From contig CAZGDR010000052.1 in the NCBI GenBank assembly GCA_964524755.1, positions 1-11,380 of the forward strand: a stretch of DNA of 11,380 nt, given 5' to 3'. This DNA comes from JAQVOO01 sp964524755 (GTDB lineage: Bacteria > Spirochaetota > Spirochaetia > Sphaerochaetales > Sphaerochaetaceae). The position numbers were made by a program, and so were the translations under genes. Position 1 is the first letter of the stretch; each line of letters starts with the position of its first letter. Of this stretch, positions 1 through 7,975 are shown one piece after another. The notes under the pieces were generated by a model. The model was not told where the DNA came from. It ran no database searches and worked only from the letters and a program-made list of their open reading frames with translations.

Positions 1-54
1 CAATTGCTCCGCGGGGTTGGATTCCCGAAATTCGGTAATTCATAGAGGTCTTGC

Positions 55-83
55 TTGATACGAAGTGATATTATGGATACTAT
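55..83 (+). promoter_or_regulatory. Candidate promoter of the V-ATPase operon
   Basis: Two overlapping sigma70-type readings are possible. The first is TTGATA (55-60), a 17-nt spacer, then TACTAT (78-83), which would place the transcript start at about position 90, on the A of the first ATG. The second is an extended -10, TGATATTAT (66-74), with no good -35, which would start transcription near 81. Either reading gives a leader of 0 to 9 nt, consistent with the lack of a Shine-Dalgarno before the first gene. The call is from motif matching only. Transcription could also enter from upstream of the window. Confidence 0.4.
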
Positions 84-89
84 GTAGCT

Positions 90-422
90 ATGCGTAGTGA
101 ATTAATAAATGAGATTTTTTCGGTTGAAACCGAAGCTGAACAAATTGTGCATGACGCCCAAGTGAAAGGACGAGAGTTAGTTTCTCGAGCTCAACGCGAG
201 GGGACAAAAGCGTTACATGAGGCTACTGAAAAGGCTTATGAACAACGTGACGCAACGATTGCTAAAGCACAAGAAAAATCTGAGGCTCGCATTATAGAAG
301 CAGAGAAAAATCTGTGGGAGACTGAGGCCCAAAAAGTTGATCTTGACGCTTGCGCTGATTCAATTGCAAAAAAACTTGTAGATCTTCTCTGTAGCACGAA
401 AATAGGAGAGTTGGCGGAGTGA
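90..422 (+). CDS. V/A-type ATPase peripheral stalk subunit G/H
   Basis: A small (110 aa), highly charged, Ala/Glu/Lys-rich protein. It is predicted to be one long alpha-helical coiled coil from about residue 5 to 85, with no membrane segment. This is the profile of the G (AhaH/NtpF-type) subunit, which pairs with subunit E to form the peripheral stalks holding the A3B3 head against subunit I. It is the first gene of the ATPase operon and its stop overlaps the GTG start of the next gene by 4 nt (GTGA). The ATG start is supported by the N-terminus (MRSELINEI...), which resembles the family, and by an in-frame stop at 66-68. No Shine-Dalgarno precedes it. Sequence conservation in this family is low, so the call leans on position and helical character. 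Confidence 0.85.
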   Translation: MRSELINEIFSVETEAEQIVHDAQVKGRELVSRAQREGTKALHEATEKAYEQRDATIAKAQEKSEARIIEAEKNLWETEAQKVDLDACADSIAKKLVDLLCSTKIGELAE

Positions 423-1495
423 GCATTGGTGCTTTGAATCGATATGCTTTTATAAACGCTAAATTACGATCTCGCATTGGTGCTATGCTTACCCCACAGG
501 ATTTGGACAGCTTAGCTCGTAGTCAATCTATGGAAGAGCTCTTACATGCTCTGAAAGGGACCCATTACGAACCACTCTTGGAATTATATGATCAAAGTGG
601 TGACATCCAACGACTGGAAGCCTGGTTGTTTGCCCGGAATATAGAGTTACACAAAGAGGTAACTCAGTATATGAAAAAGACCCATGCTCAGACTATTGAA
701 GGACTGACCCGAAAATTAGAAGTTGAAAACCTAAAGAGTGTCATCCGTTTATGGTTTAGTAATTGGGTGAAGCAACAAAATATTGATCACCGCTTTGGCT
801 ATTTGTTTCAAGGGAAAATTGTCTCGTCTATTGATTGGGCACAGATAGTGAATGCCGATAATTACCAACAGGTAGTAGAGGCTGTCGCCGATACCCCGTA
901 TGCGGAGGCGCTCAACGAATTTACGAGTGAGCAACTGGCGCAGGAAGGTTTGTTTGGACTTGAGACAGCTTTAGATCGTGTTTGGTTTAATCTATTGCGG
1001 GTTATAGTGATCAAACTCCCTAAAAAAGATCGCCAATTAATTGAACAGATATTAGATCGGGATACTGATTTAAAAAATATTATTAATTTAGTCAGATTTG
1101 GTTGGATGTACCAGCTTCCTAGTGAGCGCCTACGAACCCTTATGTTAGAAGGGGGAAGTGTTACTGAAACGTTAGAGTTTGCTCAATATCTGGAAAAACC
1201 GATTGGCGAACGTTCGCCTTTGAAACTTGTTCGCCACCGATTTCCAGAACTCGCTAAAGAGTTGATTGATTCTGAGAAAACTACAGCTGAACACCAAACT
1301 CTGCTTGTAGAACACTATCTGTTCAAGATACGGAGAAAGGAGTTTCAGACCATGTTACGTGGGAATCCTTTTACGATAGGAATTATTTTGGCCTACTTTT
1401 TTCTTGAAGAACGGCAGAACGCAATTATTCGAACAATCGTTAATGGTATTCATTATGGTTGGCAAGCATCTGCAATCCAGGAGTACACGGTATGA
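419..1495 (+). CDS. V/A-type ATPase subunit C (central connector)
   Basis: A 358-aa soluble protein of the AC39 (V-ATPase C/d) family. It sits as a funnel-shaped socket between the central stalk (D/F) and the membrane c-ring. The family's three-fold repeat is visible: related E/D-x2-N-x3-hydrophobic-R motifs lie at residues 101-112 (EVENLKSVIRL), 217-226 (DLKNIINLVR) and 330-340 (EERQNAIIRTI). The N-terminus (NRYAFINAKLRSRIGAML) and the GNPFTIGIILAYFFLEE stretch near the C-terminus are also typical. The start is a GTG inside the stop of the preceding gene, with AGGAG at 404-408. The next ATG (483) would remove conserved N-terminal sequence. The end overlaps the subunit I start as ATGA. The gene lies before subunit I, not between E and F as in Enterococcus hirae ntp. 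Confidence 0.93.
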   Translation: MSIGALNRYAFINAKLRSRIGAMLTPQDLDSLARSQSMEELLHALKGTHYEPLLELYDQSGDIQRLEAWLFARNIELHKEVTQYMKKTHAQTIEGLTRKLEVENLKSVIRLWFSNWVKQQNIDHRFGYLFQGKIVSSIDWAQIVNADNYQQVVEAVADTPYAEALNEFTSEQLAQEGLFGLETALDRVWFNLLRVIVIKLPKKDRQLIEQILDRDTDLKNIINLVRFGWMYQLPSERLRTLMLEGGSVTETLEFAQYLEKPIGERSPLKLVRHRFPELAKELIDSEKTTAEHQTLLVEHYLFKIRRKEFQTMLRGNPFTIGIILAYFFLEERQNAIIRTIVNGIHYGWQASAIQEYTV

Positions 1496-3498
1496 ATGTC
1501 TTTACGGTTCCAATGAGGTTATTGACAGCAGTTGTCCTTGATGAGGCTACCGAGAAAGTCAAACAAGAGTTATTACGTTTAGGAGTGTTGGATTTTATTC
1601 GTGTGGCACGGTTAGCCCCCGAACAAGCATCCCGTTTTACTGAACCCACGCAAAAAGAGAATCCACAGGAGTATACCGATTTGCGGTATCGGGTAGAAAC
1701 TTTATTTATGCAAGCTGGCATTCCATCCCCATCTACCGAGAAACTCGATCCCAGTTCCATGCAGGCCTTGTCTTTACCTGAGGCCCGTAATCTTGTCGAT
1801 ACAGTCGTCAATGATTTGGCAGTAATCCGCGATAAACAAAAGCAAATCAGTCAAGCACGGATTCGAATAGATGAATTATTACGCTATGTAAAAGAGGGAA
1901 AGCTTCAATATATCGATATCAGAATTGGGAAACCCGGGACGAACTCGATTGAAACGGTCCGTTCTCGCTTAGCTAATAATGCCAGTGTAGTCCTGCAGCC
2001 TGAGACGTGGAAAGATCTCATACTTTTGACGCTTAAGCGTGATCGGACCCAGATAAATCCGATTATTGACACGCTCCAATGGGAAGAAAACCCGGAAGGA
2101 GAACTGCAGAAAAAAGCTCTTGCAAGACTTGAAACATACCTTTCAGCTAAAATTAAGAGTCTAGATAAAGAAAATGAAGAAGTTCTGGATGCAATTACTA
2201 TCCGTATAAAAAAAGAACGTTCACTATTAGAAAAGCTCTGGAGTGATTTACGCTTGCACGAGTTGGTAGGGCAAATAGCCTCTAATTTTAGTCATACGCG
2301 TAATACCACGATATTTTCAGGGTGGGTCCCCGCAGATGATGCCGAAAAATTAGAAAAAGCTATCCGTTCCGCCTCTAATGGAACATGTGTCATCGAATGG
2401 ATCGATGCCCGTAATATGCCGCGCGAGGAAGTTCCAGTTGCTGTTCAAGAATCGCGTTTACTCCGCCCTTTCCAAAAGTTAGTCGACAATTATAGTGTGC
2501 CTGAATATGGTACGATCAACCCTACTCCATTTGTGGCGGTCTCGTATCTTGCTATGTTTGGACTTATGTTTGCTGACGCTGGACAGGGGTTAGTCATCCT
2601 CCTCGTAGGGCTGTTGGGAAGCTTGTATTATAAGAAGAATCCCCACCTAGAAGGGGGCTTGATTAATCCTGGTCTCTACCAGCTGTTTATCTATCTCGGC
2701 TTTGCCTCGATAGTCTCTGGAGCCCTCTTTGGGTCTTATTTTGGGTATCCTCTGTTACCGCCGATTTGGTTTAACTACCATGCTGTGGTGGCAGGACATG
2801 TTATTGGTGGGCGGACAATTTACTCAATCCTTAAGATTACTATTTGGTTTGGGATAATCATAATTTCTCTGGGGTTAGTTCTAAACTGGATCAATCTGAT
2901 TCGAAAACGGGATTGGTTCCACTTAGTGATGGACAAAAATGGACTTATTGGTGGATGGATGTTTGGGTGTGGCGTGTGGGCGGCCTTTGCCTTTGTTGCC
3001 ACGGGCTACAAACAATTACCGCAAGGTATGTTTTTACCCATTGCCTTTGCTATCCCGTTAGCTCTGTTGCTCGCTAAAATCCCATTGCATCGCCTCTCTA
3101 TGACCCGTGCCGGAAACCCTCCAGAACCGAAGAGTATTGCCAGTATCATTATGGATAGTATCCTAGAATGGATTGTCGATGTCTTAGAGATATTTTCTGG
3201 GTTTTTAGCTAATACGCTCTCTTTCTTACGTGTTGCTGGGCTCGGCATAGCGCACGTCAGTCTCATGATTGCTTTCGACCAAATGGCAAACTTAGCCGGG
3301 GGAGGGATCGGAGGACTTATTATTCTTATTTTAGGAAATGCGATGATAATCGCATTAGAAGGATTATCAGCTGGGATTCAGGCTTTACGTCTGAATTATT
3401 ACGAATTTTTTACCAAGTATTTTACAGGCCGTGGCCTGTCTTATAATCCTGTCGCGTTGCGTTCTCAGACCAAACGACAGAAATATTCACAAAATTAG
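1492..3498 (+). CDS. V/A-type ATPase membrane subunit I (a-subunit)
   Basis: The stator subunit, which provides the two ion half-channels beside the c-ring. The ATG at 1492 was chosen over the in-frame ATG at 1459 because it overlaps the subunit C stop as ATGA, follows CAGGAG (1478-1483), and starts the protein with MNVFTVPMRLL, as in the family. This gives 668 aa. Residues 1 to about 320 are cytosolic with coiled-coil arms. From about residue 345 to 640 there are seven to eight hydrophobic segments. The conserved ion-path arginines are visible: R580 in LSFLRVAGLGIAH and R633 in QALRLNYYEFF, matching the arginine pair known in Thermus subunit I. The C-terminal FFTKYFTGRGLSYNPV is the family ending. 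The gene is full length and shows no defect. Confidence 0.95.
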   Translation: MNVFTVPMRLLTAVVLDEATEKVKQELLRLGVLDFIRVARLAPEQASRFTEPTQKENPQEYTDLRYRVETLFMQAGIPSPSTEKLDPSSMQALSLPEARNLVDTVVNDLAVIRDKQKQISQARIRIDELLRYVKEGKLQYIDIRIGKPGTNSIETVRSRLANNASVVLQPETWKDLILLTLKRDRTQINPIIDTLQWEENPEGELQKKALARLETYLSAKIKSLDKENEEVLDAITIRIKKERSLLEKLWSDLRLHELVGQIASNFSHTRNTTIFSGWVPADDAEKLEKAIRSASNGTCVIEWIDARNMPREEVPVAVQESRLLRPFQKLVDNYSVPEYGTINPTPFVAVSYLAMFGLMFADAGQGLVILLVGLLGSLYYKKNPHLEGGLINPGLYQLFIYLGFASIVSGALFGSYFGYPLLPPIWFNYHAVVAGHVIGGRTIYSILKITIWFGIIIISLGLVLNWINLIRKRDWFHLVMDKNGLIGGWMFGCGVWAAFAFVATGYKQLPQGMFLPIAFAIPLALLLAKIPLHRLSMTRAGNPPEPKSIASIIMDSILEWIVDVLEIFSGFLANTLSFLRVAGLGIAHVSLMIAFDQMANLAGGGIGGLIILILGNAMIIALEGLSAGIQALRLNYYEFFTKYFTGRGLSYNPVALRSQTKRQKYSQN

Positions 3499-3501
3499 GC
3501 T

Positions 3502-3507
3502 AGGAGG
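3502..3507 (+). promoter_or_regulatory. Consensus Shine-Dalgarno for subunit K
   Basis: A perfect AGGAGG lies 7 nt before a GTG codon (3515) and 13 nt before an ATG (3521). The spacing favours GTG as the start. It is the strongest ribosome site in the operon and precedes the subunit needed in most copies (the c-ring), so it probably raises expression relative to neighbours. Confidence 0.75.
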
Positions 3508-3514
3508 GTTCATC

Positions 3515-3868
3515 GTGACCATGCAAATTTTTAAAAAGCGCCTCGGATTATCGTTTATCTTCACCCTGTTACTGTTGCTCCTCTCGGGGATTTTCTTTGC
3601 TCCCCCGATTTTTGCTGCTGAGACTGCCGTACAGGCTGAAGCTGCAGCAAGTAAAAATATCATGTGGGCAGTCATATCAGCCGCAGTTGCGTTCAGTTTT
3701 GGTGCAATAGCAGCTGGATTCGCGATCTCACATGTCGGTGCAGCCGCTATGGGAGCTATGAGCGAGAAACCAGAAATTGGGGCACAGGCATTAATCTTTA
3801 TTGCCTTGGCTGAAGGGTTAGTAGTCTTTGGATTTATTACGGCTCTAATGATCTTAGGAAAAGTATAG
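3515..3868 (+). CDS. V/A-type ATPase c-ring subunit K, with signal peptide
   Basis: The proteolipid that forms the rotating ring. With the GTG start chosen from the AGGAGG spacing it is 117 aa; an ATG two codons later is the alternative. Residues 1-34 look like a signal peptide: a KKR basic head, a Leu-rich core at 18-28, and a likely cut after IFA (A34) or one residue later. The mature part is one helical hairpin of about 80 aa: TM1 at about 48-72, a polar loop MGAMSEKPE at 79-87, and TM2 at about 90-114. The ion-carrying carboxylate is E100 in IALAEGLVVFG. It is therefore a two-helix proteolipid, not the four-helix form of Enterococcus NtpK. E100 is followed by Gly, not the Ser/Thr often seen in Na+ sites. 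It sits between subunits I and F. Confidence 0.94.
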   Translation: MTMQIFKKRLGLSFIFTLLLLLLSGIFFAPPIFAAETAVQAEAAASKNIMWAVISAAVAFSFGAIAAGFAISHVGAAAMGAMSEKPEIGAQALIFIALAEGLVVFGFITALMILGKV

Positions 3869-3874
3869 TAATTT

Positions 3875-4177
3875 ATGCGTTATTTTGTGATTGGTGATGA
3901 AGATACAGTTCTCGGATTCTCTTTAGTCGGAACCCGTGGTTTGGTGGCGACCAATGCGGATGAAGCTCATGCAGCCTTAGAGAAAGCTTTAGAGAATCGC
4001 GACAACGGTATTATCATCATTACACAGGACCTAGCAGATATGATTCGCCCTGAAGTGGATCACTATATGTTTACCGAAACATTTCCGTTAATAGTTGAAA
4101 TTCCCAATCGCTTAAGTGGAGGAGTTTCGCGCGATCTGCGCTCCTTAGTGAACGCAGCAATAGGAGTGTCATTATGA
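3875..4177 (+). CDS. V/A-type ATPase central stalk subunit F
   Basis: A 100-aa protein with the characteristic N-terminus of subunit F (MRYFVIGDEDTVLGFSLVG) and a small Rossmann-like alternation of strands and helices (IIIITQDLADMI; FPLIVEIPNR). Subunit F binds subunit D in the rotor axle and can modulate ATP hydrolysis. Its length matches the family's usual 100-110 aa. It starts 6 nt after the subunit K stop with only a weak, distant AGGAA (3856-3860), so it may depend on ribosomes arriving from K. Its stop overlaps the subunit E start as ATGA. The position before E differs from the Enterococcus order, where the F homologue (NtpG) follows E and C. Confidence 0.94.
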   Translation: MRYFVIGDEDTVLGFSLVGTRGLVATNADEAHAALEKALENRDNGIIIITQDLADMIRPEVDHYMFTETFPLIVEIPNRLSGGVSRDLRSLVNAAIGVSL

Positions 4178-4797
4178 GTGAAGAACATACCGATCAATTA
4201 TTTGCCGGAATCATTCAGGCGGCACAGGCTGAAGCTGCTACTGTACTTGAACGAGCTGAACGTGATGCACAGGCCGTGGCAGATTCGTATGCCAAGAAAA
4301 TTGCCGATTTAGATGCGCAGGAAAAACGGAACACGGAAAAACGATTAGAACAAATCAAAAGACAGGAAGAGTCAGCCATTAGGAATAGTGAACGAAAATA
4401 TCATGTAACACAAAGTGAACGCTTGCGACATCTAGTTCTAGAGCGCACCGCAGAACGTATGGCAGCTCTTATTCCACACAAATCGTATCGGAAGGTACTG
4501 ATCGGTTGGATAGCAGAGGCTGCTATCGGTTTAGATCGCTCGGAAGCTAAAGTGGCTTGTTCGTTCAAGGAAAAAGTGGATGACTCTATGTTACGAGAGG
4601 CAGAGGCGCTTATAAAAAAAGCCATAGGCAAAGAGGTCGCATTACAATTCGCTGGTGCAACTTTGACTGGACAGGGTATCGAAGTCTCCTCATTAGATGG
4701 GAAAATTGCCTATAATAACCAAGTAGCTACCCGCATGATCCGACATGATCGCGATCTGAAAGAATTGATGGAAGGACAGCCATGCCGGAAAGAATAG
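4174..4797 (+). CDS. V/A-type ATPase peripheral stalk subunit E
   Basis: A 207-aa protein with a long charged N-terminal helix (about residues 10-90, rich in Ala, Glu, Lys and Gln) that would coil with subunit G. The globular C-terminal domain (about 100-205) contacts the head. The pattern SERLRHLVLERTAERM in the middle and ...LDGKIAYNNQVATRM near the end fit the vATP-synt_E family. The start is well placed, with AGGAG (4162-4166) 7 nt before the ATG, which overlaps the F stop. The end overlaps the subunit A start by 16 nt. The family is weakly conserved, but length, architecture and position agree. Confidence 0.92.
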   Translation: MSEEHTDQLFAGIIQAAQAEAATVLERAERDAQAVADSYAKKIADLDAQEKRNTEKRLEQIKRQEESAIRNSERKYHVTQSERLRHLVLERTAERMAALIPHKSYRKVLIGWIAEAAIGLDRSEAKVACSFKEKVDDSMLREAEALIKKAIGKEVALQFAGATLTGQGIEVSSLDGKIAYNNQVATRMIRHDRDLKELMEGQPCRKE

Positions 4798-6572
4798 TAG
4801 GACAAGTTAAAAGAGTTAATGGGCCCGTTATCACCATAAAAGGTATTACTGATGCCATGATGATGGAATTGGTACATGTTGGTGAAGAGTTATTGATTGG
4901 CGAGTTAGTCAAAATCGATGGGGATGAGGCCATTGTCCAAGTATATGAAGAGGCGACAGGAATTGCTCCTGGCGAGAACGTATACGGGACAAATATGCCC
5001 CTTTCAGTTGAACTGGGTCCAGGCTTGATCGGAACCATCTATGATGGAATCCAGCGTCCGTTAGAACGGCTTCGCGATTTAAGCGGAGATACCATTCGCC
5101 GTGGTATTGGGGCAAATGCCATTGATCGTAAAAAGGAATGGGAATATTCCCCTACAGCCAAGGTGGGACAAACAATCCTACCCGGCCAAATCTTGGGAAC
5201 GGTACAAGAGACCGAGCGGGTTGAACATAAGATATTGGTACCACCAATTCTTCAAGGAACAGCTCCCTTTACCGTGGTCGAGGCCGTTAAAGCCGGCTCG
5301 TACACAGTAGATACAGTTGTTTGTACTATCGAAGATAGTGAAAAGAAACGGATTCCGTTGACTATGATCCACTCGTGGCCGATTCGGGTCCCTCGACCGG
5401 TAACAAATCGCAAGCCAATGCATGTACCACTTATTACTGGACAACGGGTTATCGATATGCTCTTCCCCCTCGCTAAAGGGGGGACTGTAGCAATCCCTGG
5501 AGGTTTTGGTACGGGAAAAACCATGACCCAGCATGCTATAGCACGTTGGTGTGATGCTGATATCATTGTCTATATTGGGTGTGGTGAACGGGGAAATGAA
5601 ATGACCGACGTCTTAAGAGAATTTCCCCTCATCATTGACCCGCGTACTGGTCGTTCACTTATGGAGCGGACAATATTAATTGCCAACACTTCCAATATGC
5701 CCGTATCGGCACGTGAAGCTAGTATTTACACTGGAGTTACCTTAGCCGAATATTACCGAGATCAAGGATACCATGTGGCCATTATGGCTGACTCTACATC
5801 GCGCTGGGCGGAAGCTTTGCGTGAATTGTCAGGCCGGATGGAAGAGATGCCGGCAGAGGAGGGCTTCCCAGCCTACTTGCCGACGCGTATTGCTCAATTT
5901 TACGAACGAGCTGGGTATATGACTTCTCTCGCTGATCTAGAAGGTTCGGTCTCTATTATTGGTGCGGTCTCTCCACCTGGAGGGGATTTCTCAGAGCCTG
6001 TAACACAACATACCAGACGCTTCGTCCGTTGTTTCTGGGGCTTGGATCGGGGGCTTGCGAGTGCACGCCATTATCCGGCTATTAGTTGGCTTGATTCCTA
6101 CTCAGAATATGTGGATGAAGTAGCCCCTTGGTGGGAGTTACAAGGTGAAGGCTCCTGGATTGAGAGTCGAGGAGAAATTATGGAGCTGCTTCAGCGTGAA
6201 GTACGGCTGCAACAAATTGTAAAATTGGTTGGTCCAGATGCTCTTCCCGATAGCCAGAACTTTATTTTAGAGGTTTGTAAATTATTTAAAACGGCCTTTT
6301 TACAACAAAATGCCTTCGATGAAATTGACCGATTTACTACAGTCGGTAAACAGTTGCGGATGCTGCAATTAATACTCTCGTATTGGCATCTTGGATCAGA
6401 GGCAATTGCAAAAGGGGTTACTATGATTAAGATACGCCGCTTGAAGGTTGTCCAGGAGATTACCCGTATGCGATATACTATCCCCAATGATGACCTGGGA
6501 CAATTCGATAAAATTGCCCTCCACTTGGAACGTTCAATGAGTCAACTCGGAGGGATATATGAAGAACGCTAA
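4782..6572 (+). CDS. V/A-type ATPase catalytic subunit A
   Basis: The 596-aa catalytic subunit, which hydrolyses or makes ATP at the A/B interfaces. Visible features are an N-terminal beta-barrel (about 1-70), the A-specific bulge region (about 110-190), the P-loop GGFGTGKT at 240-247 with K246, the catalytic glutamate E269 in GERGNEMTDVL, and the Walker B region VAIMADSTSRW with D337. The conserved PAEEGFPAYLPTRIAQFYERAG follows at 358-378, and the C-terminal helical domain starts at about 450. The P-loop reads GGFGTGKT where the second residue is usually Pro or Ala in this family. Length is normal. AAGGA lies just before the ATG, inside the E gene, and the stop lies 14 nt into the B gene, so E, A and B are translationally linked. 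Confidence 0.97.
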   Translation: MPERIVGQVKRVNGPVITIKGITDAMMMELVHVGEELLIGELVKIDGDEAIVQVYEEATGIAPGENVYGTNMPLSVELGPGLIGTIYDGIQRPLERLRDLSGDTIRRGIGANAIDRKKEWEYSPTAKVGQTILPGQILGTVQETERVEHKILVPPILQGTAPFTVVEAVKAGSYTVDTVVCTIEDSEKKRIPLTMIHSWPIRVPRPVTNRKPMHVPLITGQRVIDMLFPLAKGGTVAIPGGFGTGKTMTQHAIARWCDADIIVYIGCGERGNEMTDVLREFPLIIDPRTGRSLMERTILIANTSNMPVSAREASIYTGVTLAEYYRDQGYHVAIMADSTSRWAEALRELSGRMEEMPAEEGFPAYLPTRIAQFYERAGYMTSLADLEGSVSIIGAVSPPGGDFSEPVTQHTRRFVRCFWGLDRGLASARHYPAISWLDSYSEYVDEVAPWWELQGEGSWIESRGEIMELLQREVRLQQIVKLVGPDALPDSQNFILEVCKLFKTAFLQQNAFDEIDRFTTVGKQLRMLQLILSYWHLGSEAIAKGVTMIKIRRLKVVQEITRMRYTIPNDDLGQFDKIALHLERSMSQLGGIYEER

Positions 6573-7974
6573 GATATTACAAACACTCGATCGAAGCTTA
6601 CTCAGTGGACGTGAATATGTAGGGGTCAGTCGCATTGATGGTCCGCTTATATTCATGCGTAATACACACCCCATTGGCTATGGCGAATTGGTAGAGTGTA
6701 TTGACCCCAAAGGGGTTATGCGAACCGGTCAAGTTCTCGATACCAGTGATGATGCCGTCATGGTACAGCTCTTTGAAGGTACCAGTGGCTTAACGTTACC
6801 CGGAACTCGGGTGAGGTTTATGGGAGAACCCTTAACCTTACCAGTCTCTGAGCAAATGTTAGGGAGGGTCATGAATGGGTTGGGGCATCCTCGCGATGGG
6901 GGGGCATTGCCGCATGGAGAAGATGAATTAGATGTTAATGGATTACCCATAAATCCTACGGCTCGAGAATACCCGCGTGACTTTATTCAAACTGGTGTTT
7001 CTGTCATTGATGGACTTACAACCCTTATTCAAGGTCAGAAACTTCCCATCTTCAGTGGAAATGGACTGCCTCATGATCGTCTAGCGGCTCAGATTGTCCG
7101 CCAAGCCAAAGTCTTGGCTGAAACACAAGAATTTGCCATCGTCTTTGCTGCGATGGGGATAAAATATGATGTAGCGCGGTTCTTTATCGATAGTTTTGAG
7201 CAATCAGGGGTCTTAGAGAACGTCGCCTTATTCCTCTCACTAGCCGATGATCCCTCTATTGAACGAACCATTACTCCACGTACGGCATTAACATTAGCTG
7301 AACATCTAGCCTTTGCCAAAGGGAAGCACGTCCTTGTTATCATGACCGATATGACCAACTATTGTGAATCATTGCGTGAGATTTCGACATTACGAGGAGA
7401 AATCCCAAGCCGCAAAGGATACCCCGGTTATCTCTATTCTAACTTAGCTGAATTGTACGAACGCTCGGGGAAAATTATTGGACGTGAGGGTTCTATTACC
7501 CAACTCCCTATTTTAACTATGCCCAATGATGATATTGGCCACCCCATACCCGATCTAACGGGTTATATCACGGAAGGGCAGATCGTGTTTGACCGAGAAA
7601 TGTCCGGGCGAGGGATCTATCCTCCCATTAACGGACTCCCCAGTCTCAGCCGTCTCATGAAAGATGGCATTGGGGAGGGGATGACCCGTAAAGATCACCC
7701 AAACCTCGCTAACCAGCTTTTTGCCTCCTATAGCCATGTGCAGGATGTGCGTAACCTCGCCTCAGTTATTGGTGAGGAGGAATTGACTGCTCTTGACCAA
7801 CAATACCTAGAGTTTGGTAATTTCTTTGAACGAAAATTTGTGAACCAGGCGTTCGATGAAAATCGTCCGATTGACCAGACCCTTGATTTAGGATGGAAGG
7901 CTCTCGGTGAATTACCACCTGAGGAATTACAGCGCGTGAACGACGAAGAAATATCCACCTACTACGGGAGATAG
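6559..7974 (+). CDS. V/A-type ATPase subunit B (non-catalytic head subunit)
   Basis: A 471-aa partner of subunit A in the A3B3 head. In place of a P-loop it has SGNGLPHDRLAAQI (166-179), the B-subunit signature. It contributes the arginine finger R365 in PSLSRLMKDGIGEGMTRKDH to the catalytic site. The TDMTNYCESLREIS and PGYLYSNLAELYERSG blocks (263-277, 289-304) are typical. The C-terminus ends with the helical domain and EISTYYGR. The ATG has GGAGGG (6549-6554) 4 nt before it and overlaps the end of subunit A by 14 nt. It is full length. One nucleotide separates its stop from the D gene. Confidence 0.97.
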   Translation: MKNAKILQTLDRSLLSGREYVGVSRIDGPLIFMRNTHPIGYGELVECIDPKGVMRTGQVLDTSDDAVMVQLFEGTSGLTLPGTRVRFMGEPLTLPVSEQMLGRVMNGLGHPRDGGALPHGEDELDVNGLPINPTAREYPRDFIQTGVSVIDGLTTLIQGQKLPIFSGNGLPHDRLAAQIVRQAKVLAETQEFAIVFAAMGIKYDVARFFIDSFEQSGVLENVALFLSLADDPSIERTITPRTALTLAEHLAFAKGKHVLVIMTDMTNYCESLREISTLRGEIPSRKGYPGYLYSNLAELYERSGKIIGREGSITQLPILTMPNDDIGHPIPDLTGYITEGQIVFDREMSGRGIYPPINGLPSLSRLMKDGIGEGMTRKDHPNLANQLFASYSHVQDVRNLASVIGEEELTALDQQYLEFGNFFERKFVNQAFDENRPIDQTLDLGWKALGELPPEELQRVNDEEISTYYGR

Positions 7975-7975
7975 A

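Noticed and set aside
12..28. T-arm-like loop (TTGGATT between G and C runs), suggesting a tRNA 3' end
   Set aside because: Only three stem pairs form, the loop lacks the TTC core, and no acceptor stem or CCA follows.
25..35. Short inverted repeat CCGAA-A-TTCGG upstream of the operon
   Set aside because: Five pairs with a one-base centre are expected by chance and nothing else supports an operator.
1..45. Possible tail of an upstream gene (frame 1 reads QLLRGVGFPKFGNS then TAG)
   Set aside because: Only 14 codons are visible, other frames are also open for part of the stretch, and the peptide is not recognised.
1440..1811. 123-codon open frame on the - strand
   Set aside because: It lies opposite well-conserved subunit C and I coding sequence, its translation resembles no family, and it has no ribosome site.
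3631..4238. 15-nt direct repeat (ACAGGCTGAAGCTGC) in the K and E genes
   Set aside because: Both copies encode an Ala/Glu-rich QAEAA stretch in frame, so shared composition explains it.
5178..5566. Two overlapping - strand open frames (118 and 104 codons)
   Set aside because: Both are antisense to the conserved P-loop region of subunit A and give no recognisable protein.
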